Source: Lactobacillaceae bacterium
GTDB taxonomy: Bacteria; Pseudomonadota; Alphaproteobacteria; RF32; CAG-239
Direction of reading: 5' to 3'
Length of the DNA stretch: 64,000 nucleotides
Assembly: GCA_031271345.1 (NCBI GenBank)
Contig: JAISVX010000003.1
Coordinates: forward strand, 625,223 to 689,222
The number at the start of each line of letters is the position of its first letter. Within the stretch, counting starts at the first letter, position 1. Positions 47,515 through 57,006 of this stretch are shown here, in pieces. The position numbers and the translations under genes are program-made. A model generated the notes under the pieces. The model did no database searches. It was given only the letters and a program-made list of their open reading frames with translations, and was not told where the DNA came from.

Positions 47515-48381
47515 TCACCATCTTAAATTAGAAATTACAAAATCAGGATAGACCTCAAAATTAGCAGCCAGCTCTTTGGCTTTAGTTATATCTGGAATAT
47601 ATCCCTCTCCCAAGAAATTAACATGTATTCCTTTAGAAATCAACATACTATCAATACCTATAAGATTCGCTCCTTTTATATCGGTTGAGAAGCTGTCGCC
47701 TATGAGTATAGTCTTACTTTTATCAATACCTTCAAAATTCTCAACGCTGTATAACAAAACCTCAGGGTCGGGTTTTCCTACAGTAATAATATTTCCGCCC
47801 ATTATCGCATACTGCTCCGCCACTGTGCCGGACGCTAAAGAAATCTGTCCGTCCATATAATTTGCGGCGTCATTTCCGCAGCATAAAAGCGGTAGAGATT
47901 GATTGGCTCCATATTCTAAAACAGGATAATAATCTTCAATAACCTCGACAACGCTGGAAGCCTCGCTCATATAAAGAAAATCGGCGTCCGAAATGTCTTC
48001 GACTCTTTCATAATCCAAACCGTTGAAGACGCCAAGACCTTTATTGGAACCTATGCAGTAAAACTTAGAGCCGAGAGCCGCAAACACTCCTCTTCTGGCT
48101 TTGAGCTGATAATGGATTATCTCTCCCGCCGAAACTACCGCGTTCCATATTATGTCTGGAAGATTATTTTCCGAAAGAAAACTTACAATATCTTTTGCCC
48201 GCATTGCGGAGTTTGTAACCAGAATTAGCTTTTTACCCGTCATCTTTAATTTGATTAACGCGGCGGCGGCTTCTCTTTTTACTGAAATGCCATCGCATAA
48301 GACGCCTCTAAAACCAACCAAAAAAGTATCATAGCTATCTATTATCTTAGAAATACTAACGATTGGTTTTATCATTTTCAT
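47515..48381 (-). CDS. HAD-type hydrolase (TIGR01459-like)
   Basis: DTFLVGFRGVLCDG, LVTNSAMRAKDIV, VGKPDPEVLLYSVENFEG, LIGDSFSTDIKGANLIGIDSMLI. Confidence 0.88.
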   Translation of the reverse strand: MKMIKPIVSISKIIDSYDTFLVGFRGVLCDGISVKREAAAALIKLKMTGKKLILVTNSAMRAKDIVSFLSENNLPDIIWNAVVSAGEIIHYQLKARRGVFAALGSKFYCIGSNKGLGVFNGLDYERVEDISDADFLYMSEASSVVEVIEDYYPVLEYGANQSLPLLCCGNDAANYMDGQISLASGTVAEQYAIMGGNIITVGKPDPEVLLYSVENFEGIDKSKTILIGDSFSTDIKGANLIGIDSMLISKGIHVNFLGEGYIPDITKAKELAANFEVYPDFVISNLRW

Positions 48382-48451
48382 AGTTGAATTTTCCGCAAAA
48401 AGATTATTGGCATTTAGCTAACTATATATCATCAATTTGTTAAGATAACCT

Positions 48452-49186
48452 TTATTTTGCGGGCTGTATAATGTGCTTGACAACAGTATCGGCAATCATA
48501 ATGCCAAACATTGCGGTTATTGTGGGAATTGAACCTAAAGGAGGTTTTCCGCCCTGTTTTTCATCTTCATTAAATATTTCCATATCTGTAGACAGAGGCT
48601 CTTCCGTTGAAAAAACGCAGTTAACCTTAGAAATATCAACGCCATTAAGCTTCAGCCTTTTCCTTATCTGCTTGGCTAGAGAGCAATGCGTCGTTTTATC
48701 CAGCTTACCTGCTCTTATGAGAAAAGGATTAGTTTTTCTGGCCGCCCCCATTGACGAAACAAACCTGATATTTGTTTTTGACAATGCCTCAATAAGCTCG
48801 CATTTGGCATTTAAACTGTCTATCGCGTCAACAATATAATCAGGATTATAACTTAAAAGACTTTCAATATTGCCCGCGTCAACATACATATCATGAATAA
48901 TGACATCGCAGTCTGGATTAATGTCCAGAATTCTATTCTTTGCCGCCGCAACTTTCTTAACTCCAACGGTTGATGTTACCGCCAATATCTGACGGTTGAT
49001 ATTTGTCTCGTCAAAGGTATCAAAATCGACAACAATAATCCTTCCGACTCCAATTCGAGCCAAGGTTTCCAACGCCTGTCCGCCTACTGCGCCAGCGCCG
49101 ATAACCATAACAGTTGAAGCAAAAATTTTCTTCATCGCCTCTTCGCCCAATAGAGCCTGCGTTCTTATAAATCTTCTATTACCCAA
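48452..49186 (-). CDS. tcdA: tRNA threonylcarbamoyladenosine dehydratase / ThiF-family protein
   Basis: MVIGAGAVGGQALETLARIGVGRIIVVDFDTFDETNINRQ, VDAIDSLNAKCELIE. Confidence 0.88.
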   Translation of the reverse strand: MGNRRFIRTQALLGEEAMKKIFASTVMVIGAGAVGGQALETLARIGVGRIIVVDFDTFDETNINRQILAVTSTVGVKKVAAAKNRILDINPDCDVIIHDMYVDAGNIESLLSYNPDYIVDAIDSLNAKCELIEALSKTNIRFVSSMGAARKTNPFLIRAGKLDKTTHCSLAKQIRKRLKLNGVDISKVNCVFSTEEPLSTDMEIFNEDEKQGGKPPLGSIPTITAMFGIMIADTVVKHIIQPAK

Positions 49187-49949
49187 CTTTTATAAACTCC
49201 AGCGAATTATTGTATATCTGCCTTGAGAACTCATTCAGCGGCATTCCTCTTATTTTTGCAATTTCTTTAACCAGAAAAGGAAGAAGAGCCGGCTCGTTAT
49301 CTCTGTTTTTTTCAAAACTTTGATACGGACTGTCCGTCTCCAGCAAAATTTTGTGAATAGGAACCAAATTAACCAGCTCCGCCAGCTCTTTATTCTGCAA
49401 AACAGAAAAAGAAAACGACACATAGCCGTTATGAGCTGTAATTTCTTTTAGAAACTCCTTTTTCCCGTTATATGAATGAAAAACAAACTTTTCTGGAAGC
49501 AGCCGCCAATTGTTTTCAAACCAATTCTGCGACTTTACACAATGTATTATTATAGGGCGGTTATATTTATGCGCCAAAAACAATTGCCGTTCAAATACCT
49601 CTATTTGTCCGTCCGGGTCTTTATAACCATCAAGCCCTGTCTCACCAACCAGTGCTTCTGGATATTTTTTGAGCATATTTTCAAGCTCGCCGCTCCAGTT
49701 TTTCTTTCCATCCTTCGCATACCAGGGATGTATGCCAAAAGCCGGCAGTATCTTTTTTGGGTATTTATGAATAAGTTTTTCTATCTTGCTCCAATCTTCT
49801 GACTTGGCGCTGACACAGATAAACTTTTCTATGCCAACTCCATGCGAAGATATTATCACATCTTTAACATTTTCAGATGTAAAATCTTGCAAATGAACAT
49901 GAGTATCTATAATATTCAATTCAACATTTCCCCCAAGGTCATAAACCAC
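49179..49949 (-). CDS. TatD family hydrolase
   Basis: IDTHVHLQDF, PAFGIHPWYA, GETGLDGYK, QLFLAHKYNRPIIIHCV, LLETDSPYQ. Confidence 0.9.
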   Translation of the reverse strand: MVYDLGGNVELNIIDTHVHLQDFTSENVKDVIISSHGVGIEKFICVSAKSEDWSKIEKLIHKYPKKILPAFGIHPWYAKDGKKNWSGELENMLKKYPEALVGETGLDGYKDPDGQIEVFERQLFLAHKYNRPIIIHCVKSQNWFENNWRLLPEKFVFHSYNGKKEFLKEITAHNGYVSFSFSVLQNKELAELVNLVPIHKILLETDSPYQSFEKNRDNEPALLPFLVKEIAKIRGMPLNEFSRQIYNNSLEFIKVG

Positions 49950-49972
49950 ATTATAAAGGATTTTATTTAGTT

Positions 49973-51061
49973 ATGAGTATTTTTACAAGACCAATTTTAG
50001 AAATTGACCTAAACAAATTATTAGATAACTACAATTACCTAAAAACCATTGCCCCCAAAGCCGTTGCAGCTTCTGTGATAAAAGACGACGCTTATGGGCT
50101 TGGCGCGGCGGAAGTCGCTGCCGTTTTGCATGATAAAGGCAATTGCAAAAACTTTTTTGTCGCTTATGCAAAGGAAGGAGAAAAAATATATCCTTATGTA
50201 AAAGATTCAAACATATATGTGCTGCAGGGAATGGGAGAAGAAGAAACGCTTATATTTAACAAACTCAAGCTTATACCCGTTATAAACTCTTTGGAGCAGC
50301 TTGAATTTTGGAAAAAGAATAAAATTGAAGGCGTAAAACCCGCCGTACATATTGATACCGGGTTAAACAGACTCGGTCTAAGGGAAGACGAAATAAAGCA
50401 ATTGTCAAAAGAAGATATAAGTTCTTTTTCTCTGGTCATGTCCCATCTGGCTTGCGCTGATGTTAACGACCATTTTATGAACCATCAGCAATTGGACGAG
50501 TTTGACCGCCTAAAGAAAACATATTTTCCGCTTTTAAAAAGCTCATTGGCAGCTTCTGACGGAATTTTTCTTGAAGAAAAGTTTCATTGCGACATGGTCA
50601 GGCTGGGAGCTGCTGTCTATGGCATAAACACTGCTCCATACCTTAAATCAAACATTAAGAACATCATAGAAATAAAAGCTCCGATAATTCAGATTGCCGA
50701 GCTTAAAGCCGGAGATTATGCCGGATACAGCGCAACATACAAAGCAAGCTCCAACAGAAAAATTGCCATTGTTTCAATTGGTTATGGAGACGGATATCCG
50801 CGAAACCTATCAAATATCGGAAAGATTTTCTTCAAAATGAATGACCATATCGAACATGCAAATGTTATCGGAAGAGTTTCAATGGACAATATTATATGCG
50901 ACATAACAAACATTGAAAATCTAAAGGTTGGAGATATTTCATATATAATCGATGACCATTACAATGTTGACGACATGGGGGCAGATTCGCAGACAATAGG
51001 TTATGAAATATTATCCAGATTTGGTAAAAATCCGCGATTCTATAGAAAATATATAAAATAG
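49973..51061 (+). CDS. alr: Alanine racemase
   Basis: AAVIKDDAYGLGA-type PLP region (ASVIKDDAYGLGAAEV), HIDTGLNRLG, VSIGYGDGYPR, RVSMDN. Confidence 0.93.
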   Translation: MSIFTRPILEIDLNKLLDNYNYLKTIAPKAVAASVIKDDAYGLGAAEVAAVLHDKGNCKNFFVAYAKEGEKIYPYVKDSNIYVLQGMGEEETLIFNKLKLIPVINSLEQLEFWKKNKIEGVKPAVHIDTGLNRLGLREDEIKQLSKEDISSFSLVMSHLACADVNDHFMNHQQLDEFDRLKKTYFPLLKSSLAASDGIFLEEKFHCDMVRLGAAVYGINTAPYLKSNIKNIIEIKAPIIQIAELKAGDYAGYSATYKASSNRKIAIVSIGYGDGYPRNLSNIGKIFFKMNDHIEHANVIGRVSMDNIICDITNIENLKVGDISYIIDDHYNVDDMGADSQTIGYEILSRFGKNPRFYRKYIK

Positions 51062-51070
51062 ACCTAATAA

Positions 51071-51117
51071 AAAAAATCCCCCTGAAAATAAATTCCAGAG
51101 GGATTTTTTTTATTAAG
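51071..51117. terminator. Bidirectional terminator
   Basis: aaaaaaaatccccctg...cagagggatttttttt. Confidence 0.75.
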
Positions 51118-51126
51118 TTACAATTA

Positions 51127-54100
51127 TTATTTTGTATTTACCCTAGCATTTCTCATATCATTTACTGATACTGTGCTTACTCTTGTTGTTTCTCCGTTTA
51201 CAACTGGAGCGTTTTCAGCTTCGCTAAAATTATCAAGAGCTTTTCTATAGTTATTAAAACTCTCCCCAAATTGTTTTGGATATTTTGCCGCAAGAGCTTC
51301 GTGAGTTTCACCGCCGCCTGCAACATACCATTCAGGACTGCCGTTTGCTCCTCTGACCACAAACGCATCTCCGGTATTAATGCCTTCGGTAAACGCTTTC
51401 ATAACATCGTCGCCGGTAGTCATGTGAACATTAGAAAATCTTACTGCCCACTCGTCGTCAATCATTTGGCGGCCATAAGCGGCATATTTATCTATCATTC
51501 TGTCAAGATAAGCCGAAGCCTCTTCCTCGCCAACAAACTGTAAGCCGCTCTCTGAAGGAATAAATCCTTGCGAAATAGATTCTGTCGTAAAGTTGTTGCC
51601 CGGGTCGCCGATAACTTCATGAAGAGTCTGCTCTGGCGCCTTAGGAGCTTCTGCCGCTGGAATCTTTTCTTCCGCAATTATTACCACAGGCTCTTCTTCT
51701 TCAACAACTTTCTCAATTGGGTCGGTAACAGCTTCGCCTTCAGAAACATCTATGTTGCTGTAGTCATCGGTATCTGTCGTAATCGTTGTAGTAGTCTCAA
51801 CAATTTTCCGAGTAGCTTCCGCTGTTCTCTCAGCAGCAATAAAGTCGTCTTCGCCGCATCTGTTAAACAATGCTCCAGCTTTAATAGGCAGCGGTCTCCA
51901 CTCGTCGCCTTTAACGCTCGGAGTAGCCGTAACTTTACCGCCGTGTTCCAAATCATAGTGAGATCTCGCATGGTCAATAATTTTTAATTGGTCTTCAACT
52001 GACAAGCCGGCGCAGTTTCCTTTAGCAATATCCGCCATTGATGAACTGGTAATTGTATATTCTCTGCCGTTTTCTAAAGTTATTGTTTGGCTGTAGCTCC
52101 TTAAATATGTATCTGGATGGAACTGCATTTTTTCCATGTGAGCCAGGTTATAAATTTCTTCTGCGGAAATTCCTCTGCTCGCAGCCGCAGCTATAAGCTC
52201 TGGACTGAAAAGCTTAAGATTTTCAATTTTCTCGTCAAGCATAGCTTTAGCCATCTCGTTAGTTATTCTAACGCCTGTACCGTTTCTAACTTCCATAGTC
52301 TGCATATATGATCTTGTATATTCCAAGCTTCTTCTATAAGCGCCGGTCTGCACGCCTTTTGCTGTTTCTGGATCAAAATCTCTAGCATAGTCTTTATCAT
52401 AATCCACAACAGTAGTTGTTTCAGTTTCCGCAGCCGCTGCTTCAGCAGTTTCCGCCGTCTCTCCAGCTTTTACGCCATCACCTGCTTCAGTTCCAGCTTT
52501 ATCTTCACCGATACCAAGCCATCTTTTCCAGAATGGCCTGTCATCTCCGCTTTCTAATTTTCCATCAGGAACCTGCGTTTCAACCTTAGCGGCGTCATTA
52601 ACATCTTCCGCGCCGGTACCAGCGCCTTTGCCTGCACCGCCAGCACCGCCGAGACCCAATTTTTCCTGCGCAAATTTTGCTATATCATCGCCTAAGAACA
52701 TTGATACTGCCGCAATACCTCCGGATATAGCCATCATTCCCCAAGCAGCTCTTCTTTCTTTTGAAGAAGTTGCATTAACAAGCGATCTGGTGCCTGAAGA
52801 AAGACCGACAGTAAGAGAAGCGCCGCCGCGAACCATTCTGCGAACCACGGCATCCATGCTGACGCCGCCTGCAGCCGCAGCTAAACCACCCAAACCTACC
52901 ACGCCGGCGACACCGGCGCTGAGCGCTGTTGCACCAGCAACAATCACATCCATTTTATGATCTTTAAGATAAGCGCCAAACTTTTTATTTTTATATGCTG
53001 GATCCGACTTATATTTATTTTTCATGTCTCTCCATGATTTAATCGCAGCATGCGTTGCAAACCCTGCGGAAACCAAAGCGCCCGCCGGAGTGAAGAGTTT
53101 TGCCGCAGCTAATACTGCGGCGCCTTTTAATGCCGCCTTACCAAAACCTTTGGCAACTTTTGCTGTTTTTGGATGTTCCTCTTCAAACTTTTTCCAACCT
53201 GCTTTAGCTCTGTCATAAAACTTGGTGAAACCAGTTTTTTTCGCAATATATTTTCCTACGGCTAAAACTCTTTGCTTTGAAGTCGCAAGATTCATCAGGG
53301 CAACATTTTTGTTGATTTGTATTTTCTTAGTTTTGCCTTTTTTGAAATCTTCAAATGCTTTCGCCGCTTTTTTCTCAAACTCTTTTTTGTCTTTTGCCGT
53401 GATTTTGCCTGAGGTAAATTTCCTTTCCGCATCGTGAACAGCCTCAGAAAGCATTGATTTTCTTATAAACTCTTCAACAGCCTCTTTTTTAGCTTCAATT
53501 AAAGCTAATTTTTGCTCATGCAAAGGTTTTGCGGCAAATGCAGGATCAAGAGCGCATTTTCTCAACGCGTCTTCTGTCGCAAGGTCATAAACTTCTTGTC
53601 TAAACTGAGCGGAAGTCAGTTTGTCGCCGTCCGTATCTTTAGGGTCTTGAACAATCTCTACAGAGTTAAGAAAATCTTCTATTTCTTTATTATTTTGAGC
53701 ATAAGCGCCTGTAGCTGTTTCCAACTGCGCGTTGACGCTTTCGACAAGAGACAAGCTTTTATCGAGATCAGCGGCGCTGAATGCGGAAACATTTCCCAGG
53801 TCATTTTCTTTAACAAAAGCGTTTATTTCAGCTTCAATTTTTTTGATAAACTTTTCTACCGCTTTTTTCTCGTTTGCTTTTACAGCGATTATGCCGTCAT
53901 CAATATCTTTCTTAAGGTTTCTTGCGATTCCTTCAACGACATCCAACTCGTCTGGAGAGTATACGTTTAAAATGCTATAGTTTTCGATTACTTTGTATGC
54001 TTCGGTTGCAAACTTGTTTCTAATTGGCTTATTGCTAGAAAACAGGCTGACTGCTTGATACATATTATCAAACTCTTCCAGGTTCTCAGGGTTGACTTTT

Positions 54101-54342
54101 ATGTCGCTGAGAACTTTGTCTTGAAGAGGAGCATTATTAGCGAAAGCCGCATTATTGCCTTCAACGTATGTTGTTAAACCGCTTAATTCGTCAGAATATG
54201 CGAAACTTCCCTGTAAAGCTCTAAATATATCATATATTTCACCAGCAGACAGTCTATTATAACTACCGCCGGCGTTTTTCAATTTTTTAACAGCATCTTG
54301 AGTGTCCATAACACAAATCTCCATATATAAAACTTTATTCAT
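51127..54342 (-). CDS. Giant hypothetical protein (1071 aa) with central Ala/Gly-rich hydrophobic region
   Basis: Intact ORF; helical N-term, hydrophobic centre (KAALKGAAVLAAAKLFTPAGALVSAG...GVAGVVGLGGLAAAAGGV), internal repeat near RSY.QT. Confidence 0.8.
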   Translation of the reverse strand: MNKVLYMEICVMDTQDAVKKLKNAGGSYNRLSAGEIYDIFRALQGSFAYSDELSGLTTYVEGNNAAFANNAPLQDKVLSDIKVNPENLEEFDNMYQAVSLFSSNKPIRNKFATEAYKVIENYSILNVYSPDELDVVEGIARNLKKDIDDGIIAVKANEKKAVEKFIKKIEAEINAFVKENDLGNVSAFSAADLDKSLSLVESVNAQLETATGAYAQNNKEIEDFLNSVEIVQDPKDTDGDKLTSAQFRQEVYDLATEDALRKCALDPAFAAKPLHEQKLALIEAKKEAVEEFIRKSMLSEAVHDAERKFTSGKITAKDKKEFEKKAAKAFEDFKKGKTKKIQINKNVALMNLATSKQRVLAVGKYIAKKTGFTKFYDRAKAGWKKFEEEHPKTAKVAKGFGKAALKGAAVLAAAKLFTPAGALVSAGFATHAAIKSWRDMKNKYKSDPAYKNKKFGAYLKDHKMDVIVAGATALSAGVAGVVGLGGLAAAAGGVSMDAVVRRMVRGGASLTVGLSSGTRSLVNATSSKERRAAWGMMAISGGIAAVSMFLGDDIAKFAQEKLGLGGAGGAGKGAGTGAEDVNDAAKVETQVPDGKLESGDDRPFWKRWLGIGEDKAGTEAGDGVKAGETAETAEAAAAETETTTVVDYDKDYARDFDPETAKGVQTGAYRRSLEYTRSYMQTMEVRNGTGVRITNEMAKAMLDEKIENLKLFSPELIAAAASRGISAEEIYNLAHMEKMQFHPDTYLRSYSQTITLENGREYTITSSSMADIAKGNCAGLSVEDQLKIIDHARSHYDLEHGGKVTATPSVKGDEWRPLPIKAGALFNRCGEDDFIAAERTAEATRKIVETTTTITTDTDDYSNIDVSEGEAVTDPIEKVVEEEEPVVIIAEEKIPAAEAPKAPEQTLHEVIGDPGNNFTTESISQGFIPSESGLQFVGEEEASAYLDRMIDKYAAYGRQMIDDEWAVRFSNVHMTTGDDVMKAFTEGINTGDAFVVRGANGSPEWYVAGGGETHEALAAKYPKQFGESFNNYRKALDNFSEAENAPVVNGETTRVSTVSVNDMRNARVNTK

Positions 54343-54453
54343 GTCAACATTGTAGCATATTTTTATTTAATCACAAGTATTTTTTGTCAAATTAGGCAAA
54401 ATTTTTTCTACTTTTAACGAAATGGTAATAAAACCAAGAATAATATACCCTAT

Positions 54454-55056
54454 TTACTTCTTTACGCCAGTAGTAATAAGCCTATCTCCGGGAACATGCT
54501 TGTCCAGGGAAATGCCTTTCGGTCTCTTGCCCGAAGAAGTGCCTGCCTGCGCTCTTCTCGCCGCAATATTAGACAATTTTATCCCGGATTTCCCCGCCAT
54601 AATACTTGCCAGACTTTTTCCCGCGGTTCTGTTTTTAACAGGCGCTTTCTCCCCAGTTTGGACAGAAACGTCTTTTTCATCCTCAGAATTCAAGTCGGAT
54701 ATGCCTGCTGGCGATTGCTTTTGAAGCTCCGCATCAATATCCGTATCCGCCATAAAAGAAAAATCATGAAGGTTTTCTTCATTTATTGACACATTTTCTT
54801 CGCTTTTAACCGGCTCGCCATAAAAAGACGAAGGGGCTGGAATCTCAGCCGAATTATTATAAGCGCTGACCGGCTGAGGGCTTTGCTCAATCGGCTTAAC
54901 ATCTTCTTTTTTAGCCGTTTTCTCAGCATTGAACCTGGCTATTTCAACAGTTAAAAACTCTTGTGGATTTAAACCGCAGCTTGGATCATAAGTTACATCT
55001 TTAGTATTTCCGCTTTTATCTTTAATCCTATATTTTTTCAATCCTTCACCAGACAC
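54454..55056 (-). CDS. Hypothetical, low-complexity protein (200 aa)
   Basis: Intact ORF; polar/charged; C-term ISLDKHVPGDRLITTGVKK. Confidence 0.6.
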   Translation of the reverse strand: MSGEGLKKYRIKDKSGNTKDVTYDPSCGLNPQEFLTVEIARFNAEKTAKKEDVKPIEQSPQPVSAYNNSAEIPAPSSFYGEPVKSEENVSINEENLHDFSFMADTDIDAELQKQSPAGISDLNSEDEKDVSVQTGEKAPVKNRTAGKSLASIMAGKSGIKLSNIAARRAQAGTSSGKRPKGISLDKHVPGDRLITTGVKK

Positions 55057-55159
55057 AAATGGACTCCTTTAAAAACATTGCGGCTAGTATAACTCAGTTA
55101 TCCGCAAAATTCAATAGGATAAAGAGCTTACCAGCCGCAATATTATGCTTTAAAAGAAA

Positions 55160-56680
55160 CTATCTGGTCTTTTTTGCCGCATGATCGACAAGGGCTTTAT
55201 GAGCAAAATCATATCTTTTCTTCGCAGTTTCTATATCTTTTTTCTCCGCATCGGTTTTACCGTCTGTTTCTTTATCTTTCAAATCACGAGTACCTTCCAG
55301 AATTCTTCTTGCCTGCTCTTTTTTAGCGGCAATCTTATCAGTCTCGCTTTTTTCTTCTTTATAATGTCCTGTTTTTTCTTTGTTTTGAACCATTGCGCGA
55401 AGAGCAAGCGCTCTAACGGCTGGATTCTCCTGATCTTCCTTGGTCATCTCGGTAAACACCGGCACTAAATCCAGCTTATCCGTATCAACGCCGTTAGGTT
55501 TCGCACCCAAGAGTTTTGCAGCGACAAAAGCTTTTGCTCTGTCTTCTTCAGGAACGGTGCCGACATCAACAGCAACTTCTTTTCCGTGTTCTTCCTGAGC
55601 TTTTTGGATTTTTGCTTTCCAATCTTCAAAGCTTATGCCTTCTTTTTTTGCACCAATCTTTTTGCCATATTCATCAAGACCAAGTTTTTCCATGACAATT
55701 TTTCTGTCTTCCGCTTTTAGGCTTGAATCTTTAAAAGCATCTTCAAAACTAAGCGTCGCCTCATCAACACTTTTAACATCAACGCCATTTGCGATACAAG
55801 CGATATAAAGCTTTGCCCTGTTTTCTTCTTTCGCCATTTTTGTAAAGTTTACAACCTGCTGCTCTTTCTTCGCGCCAAGGGCAAAATTTTTCCAGAACTC
55901 ATAATCAGCCGCTTTTCCGTCGCTTGTCTTAATCTTGACAATCTCCGGGCTTTCATAGTGAACTTCCACGGCATGAACGCCAGCAGCTTTATCCGACACG
56001 GATTTATAATACTTGAATGCAAGTCCAGACTGGCTTTCATCACGCTCATATAAATAGCCGCGGTCCTTATTCTCACACCATCCTTTCCAGTGAGTTTCCA
56101 AATCCTGAACCCATTTGTCATCCGGCGAACGTTTCTTGCCATCGTCTCTTTCTTCTAAGATGACCTTTTCGGCGTCTTCGGTTTTCTTGCCGTCAACCTC
56201 GTCTTTGATTGCCTTGGCAGCCGCAGCTTTTTCTTCTTTTTCAATTTCGAGAGCTTTCTTTTTATCAGCGGCTTTTTCTTCCGCAATTGCTTTTTCAGCA
56301 GCTTCAATTTCCTGCTGAAGCTTTGACCATTCTTCATATTTTTTTATTAAAGCGTTAGCCTCGGCAACCGGCATTGATTTGAGGTCTTTTGTGCCAATAA
56401 AACTATTCCAAGCTTCTCCTTCTGGAATTGGCAAAAGAGTTTCGTCTGCCACTGGTGTTTTCTCTTCTTTTTCGTGAGTTTCTTCGTCAGCCATTGCTTT
56501 ATCTCCTTCAAGCTCTTCCGTATTTATCAAACTTTCCAACTTACTAAAATCTTTTATAACTTCTTTTTTATCTTTTTTTGGTTCTTTTTTGTCTTCTTTA
56601 TCAGCTGCCGGCTCCAGAGGCTTCTTTTTAGACTTTCTATCGCCGTACCTTCTGTTAAAATCGTCAATTTCTTTAGACAT
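55160..56680 (-). CDS. Hypothetical charged protein (506 aa) with internal repeats
   Basis: Lys/Glu/Ala-rich coiled coil and two related W-centred repeats. Confidence 0.75.
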   Translation of the reverse strand: MSKEIDDFNRRYGDRKSKKKPLEPAADKEDKKEPKKDKKEVIKDFSKLESLINTEELEGDKAMADEETHEKEEKTPVADETLLPIPEGEAWNSFIGTKDLKSMPVAEANALIKKYEEWSKLQQEIEAAEKAIAEEKAADKKKALEIEKEEKAAAAKAIKDEVDGKKTEDAEKVILEERDDGKKRSPDDKWVQDLETHWKGWCENKDRGYLYERDESQSGLAFKYYKSVSDKAAGVHAVEVHYESPEIVKIKTSDGKAADYEFWKNFALGAKKEQQVVNFTKMAKEENRAKLYIACIANGVDVKSVDEATLSFEDAFKDSSLKAEDRKIVMEKLGLDEYGKKIGAKKEGISFEDWKAKIQKAQEEHGKEVAVDVGTVPEEDRAKAFVAAKLLGAKPNGVDTDKLDLVPVFTEMTKEDQENPAVRALALRAMVQNKEKTGHYKEEKSETDKIAAKKEQARRILEGTRDLKDKETDGKTDAEKKDIETAKKRYDFAHKALVDHAAKKTR

Positions 56681-56813
56681 ATAATCCTCTCACAGCTATT
56701 TATTTATTATTAACATAACACTATTTTTCTATTTTGTCTATTTTTTTATTAAAAATTTTTATTTTTAATTTATCTGTAACAGATATATTAAGCAATGCCT
56801 AAGAAAGCAACAA

Positions 56814-56840
56814 AAAAGAGGGAAAACTCCCTCTTTTCTG
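56814..56840. terminator. Hairpin/terminator in the ileS-506aa intergenic region
   Basis: aaaagaggga-aaac-tccctctttt. Confidence 0.6.
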
Positions 56841-57006
56841 TTTTGTGCATTTTGTGTATAAAAACTTGATATATTAGGAAAATATATAAAACTCAGAGAA
56901 TGGGCTTAATAGCAGGAGACAAAATTTTTAGCGACAGGAGCGTACATAATAGTACTGACTTAGCCAAAAATTAATGTTGACGCACAGCGGACCATTATAT
57001 GAGTTT

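Noticed and set aside
51127-54342. Phage tape-measure protein
   Set aside because: Size and Ala-rich hydrophobic centre are suggestive, but there are no phage structural genes nearby.
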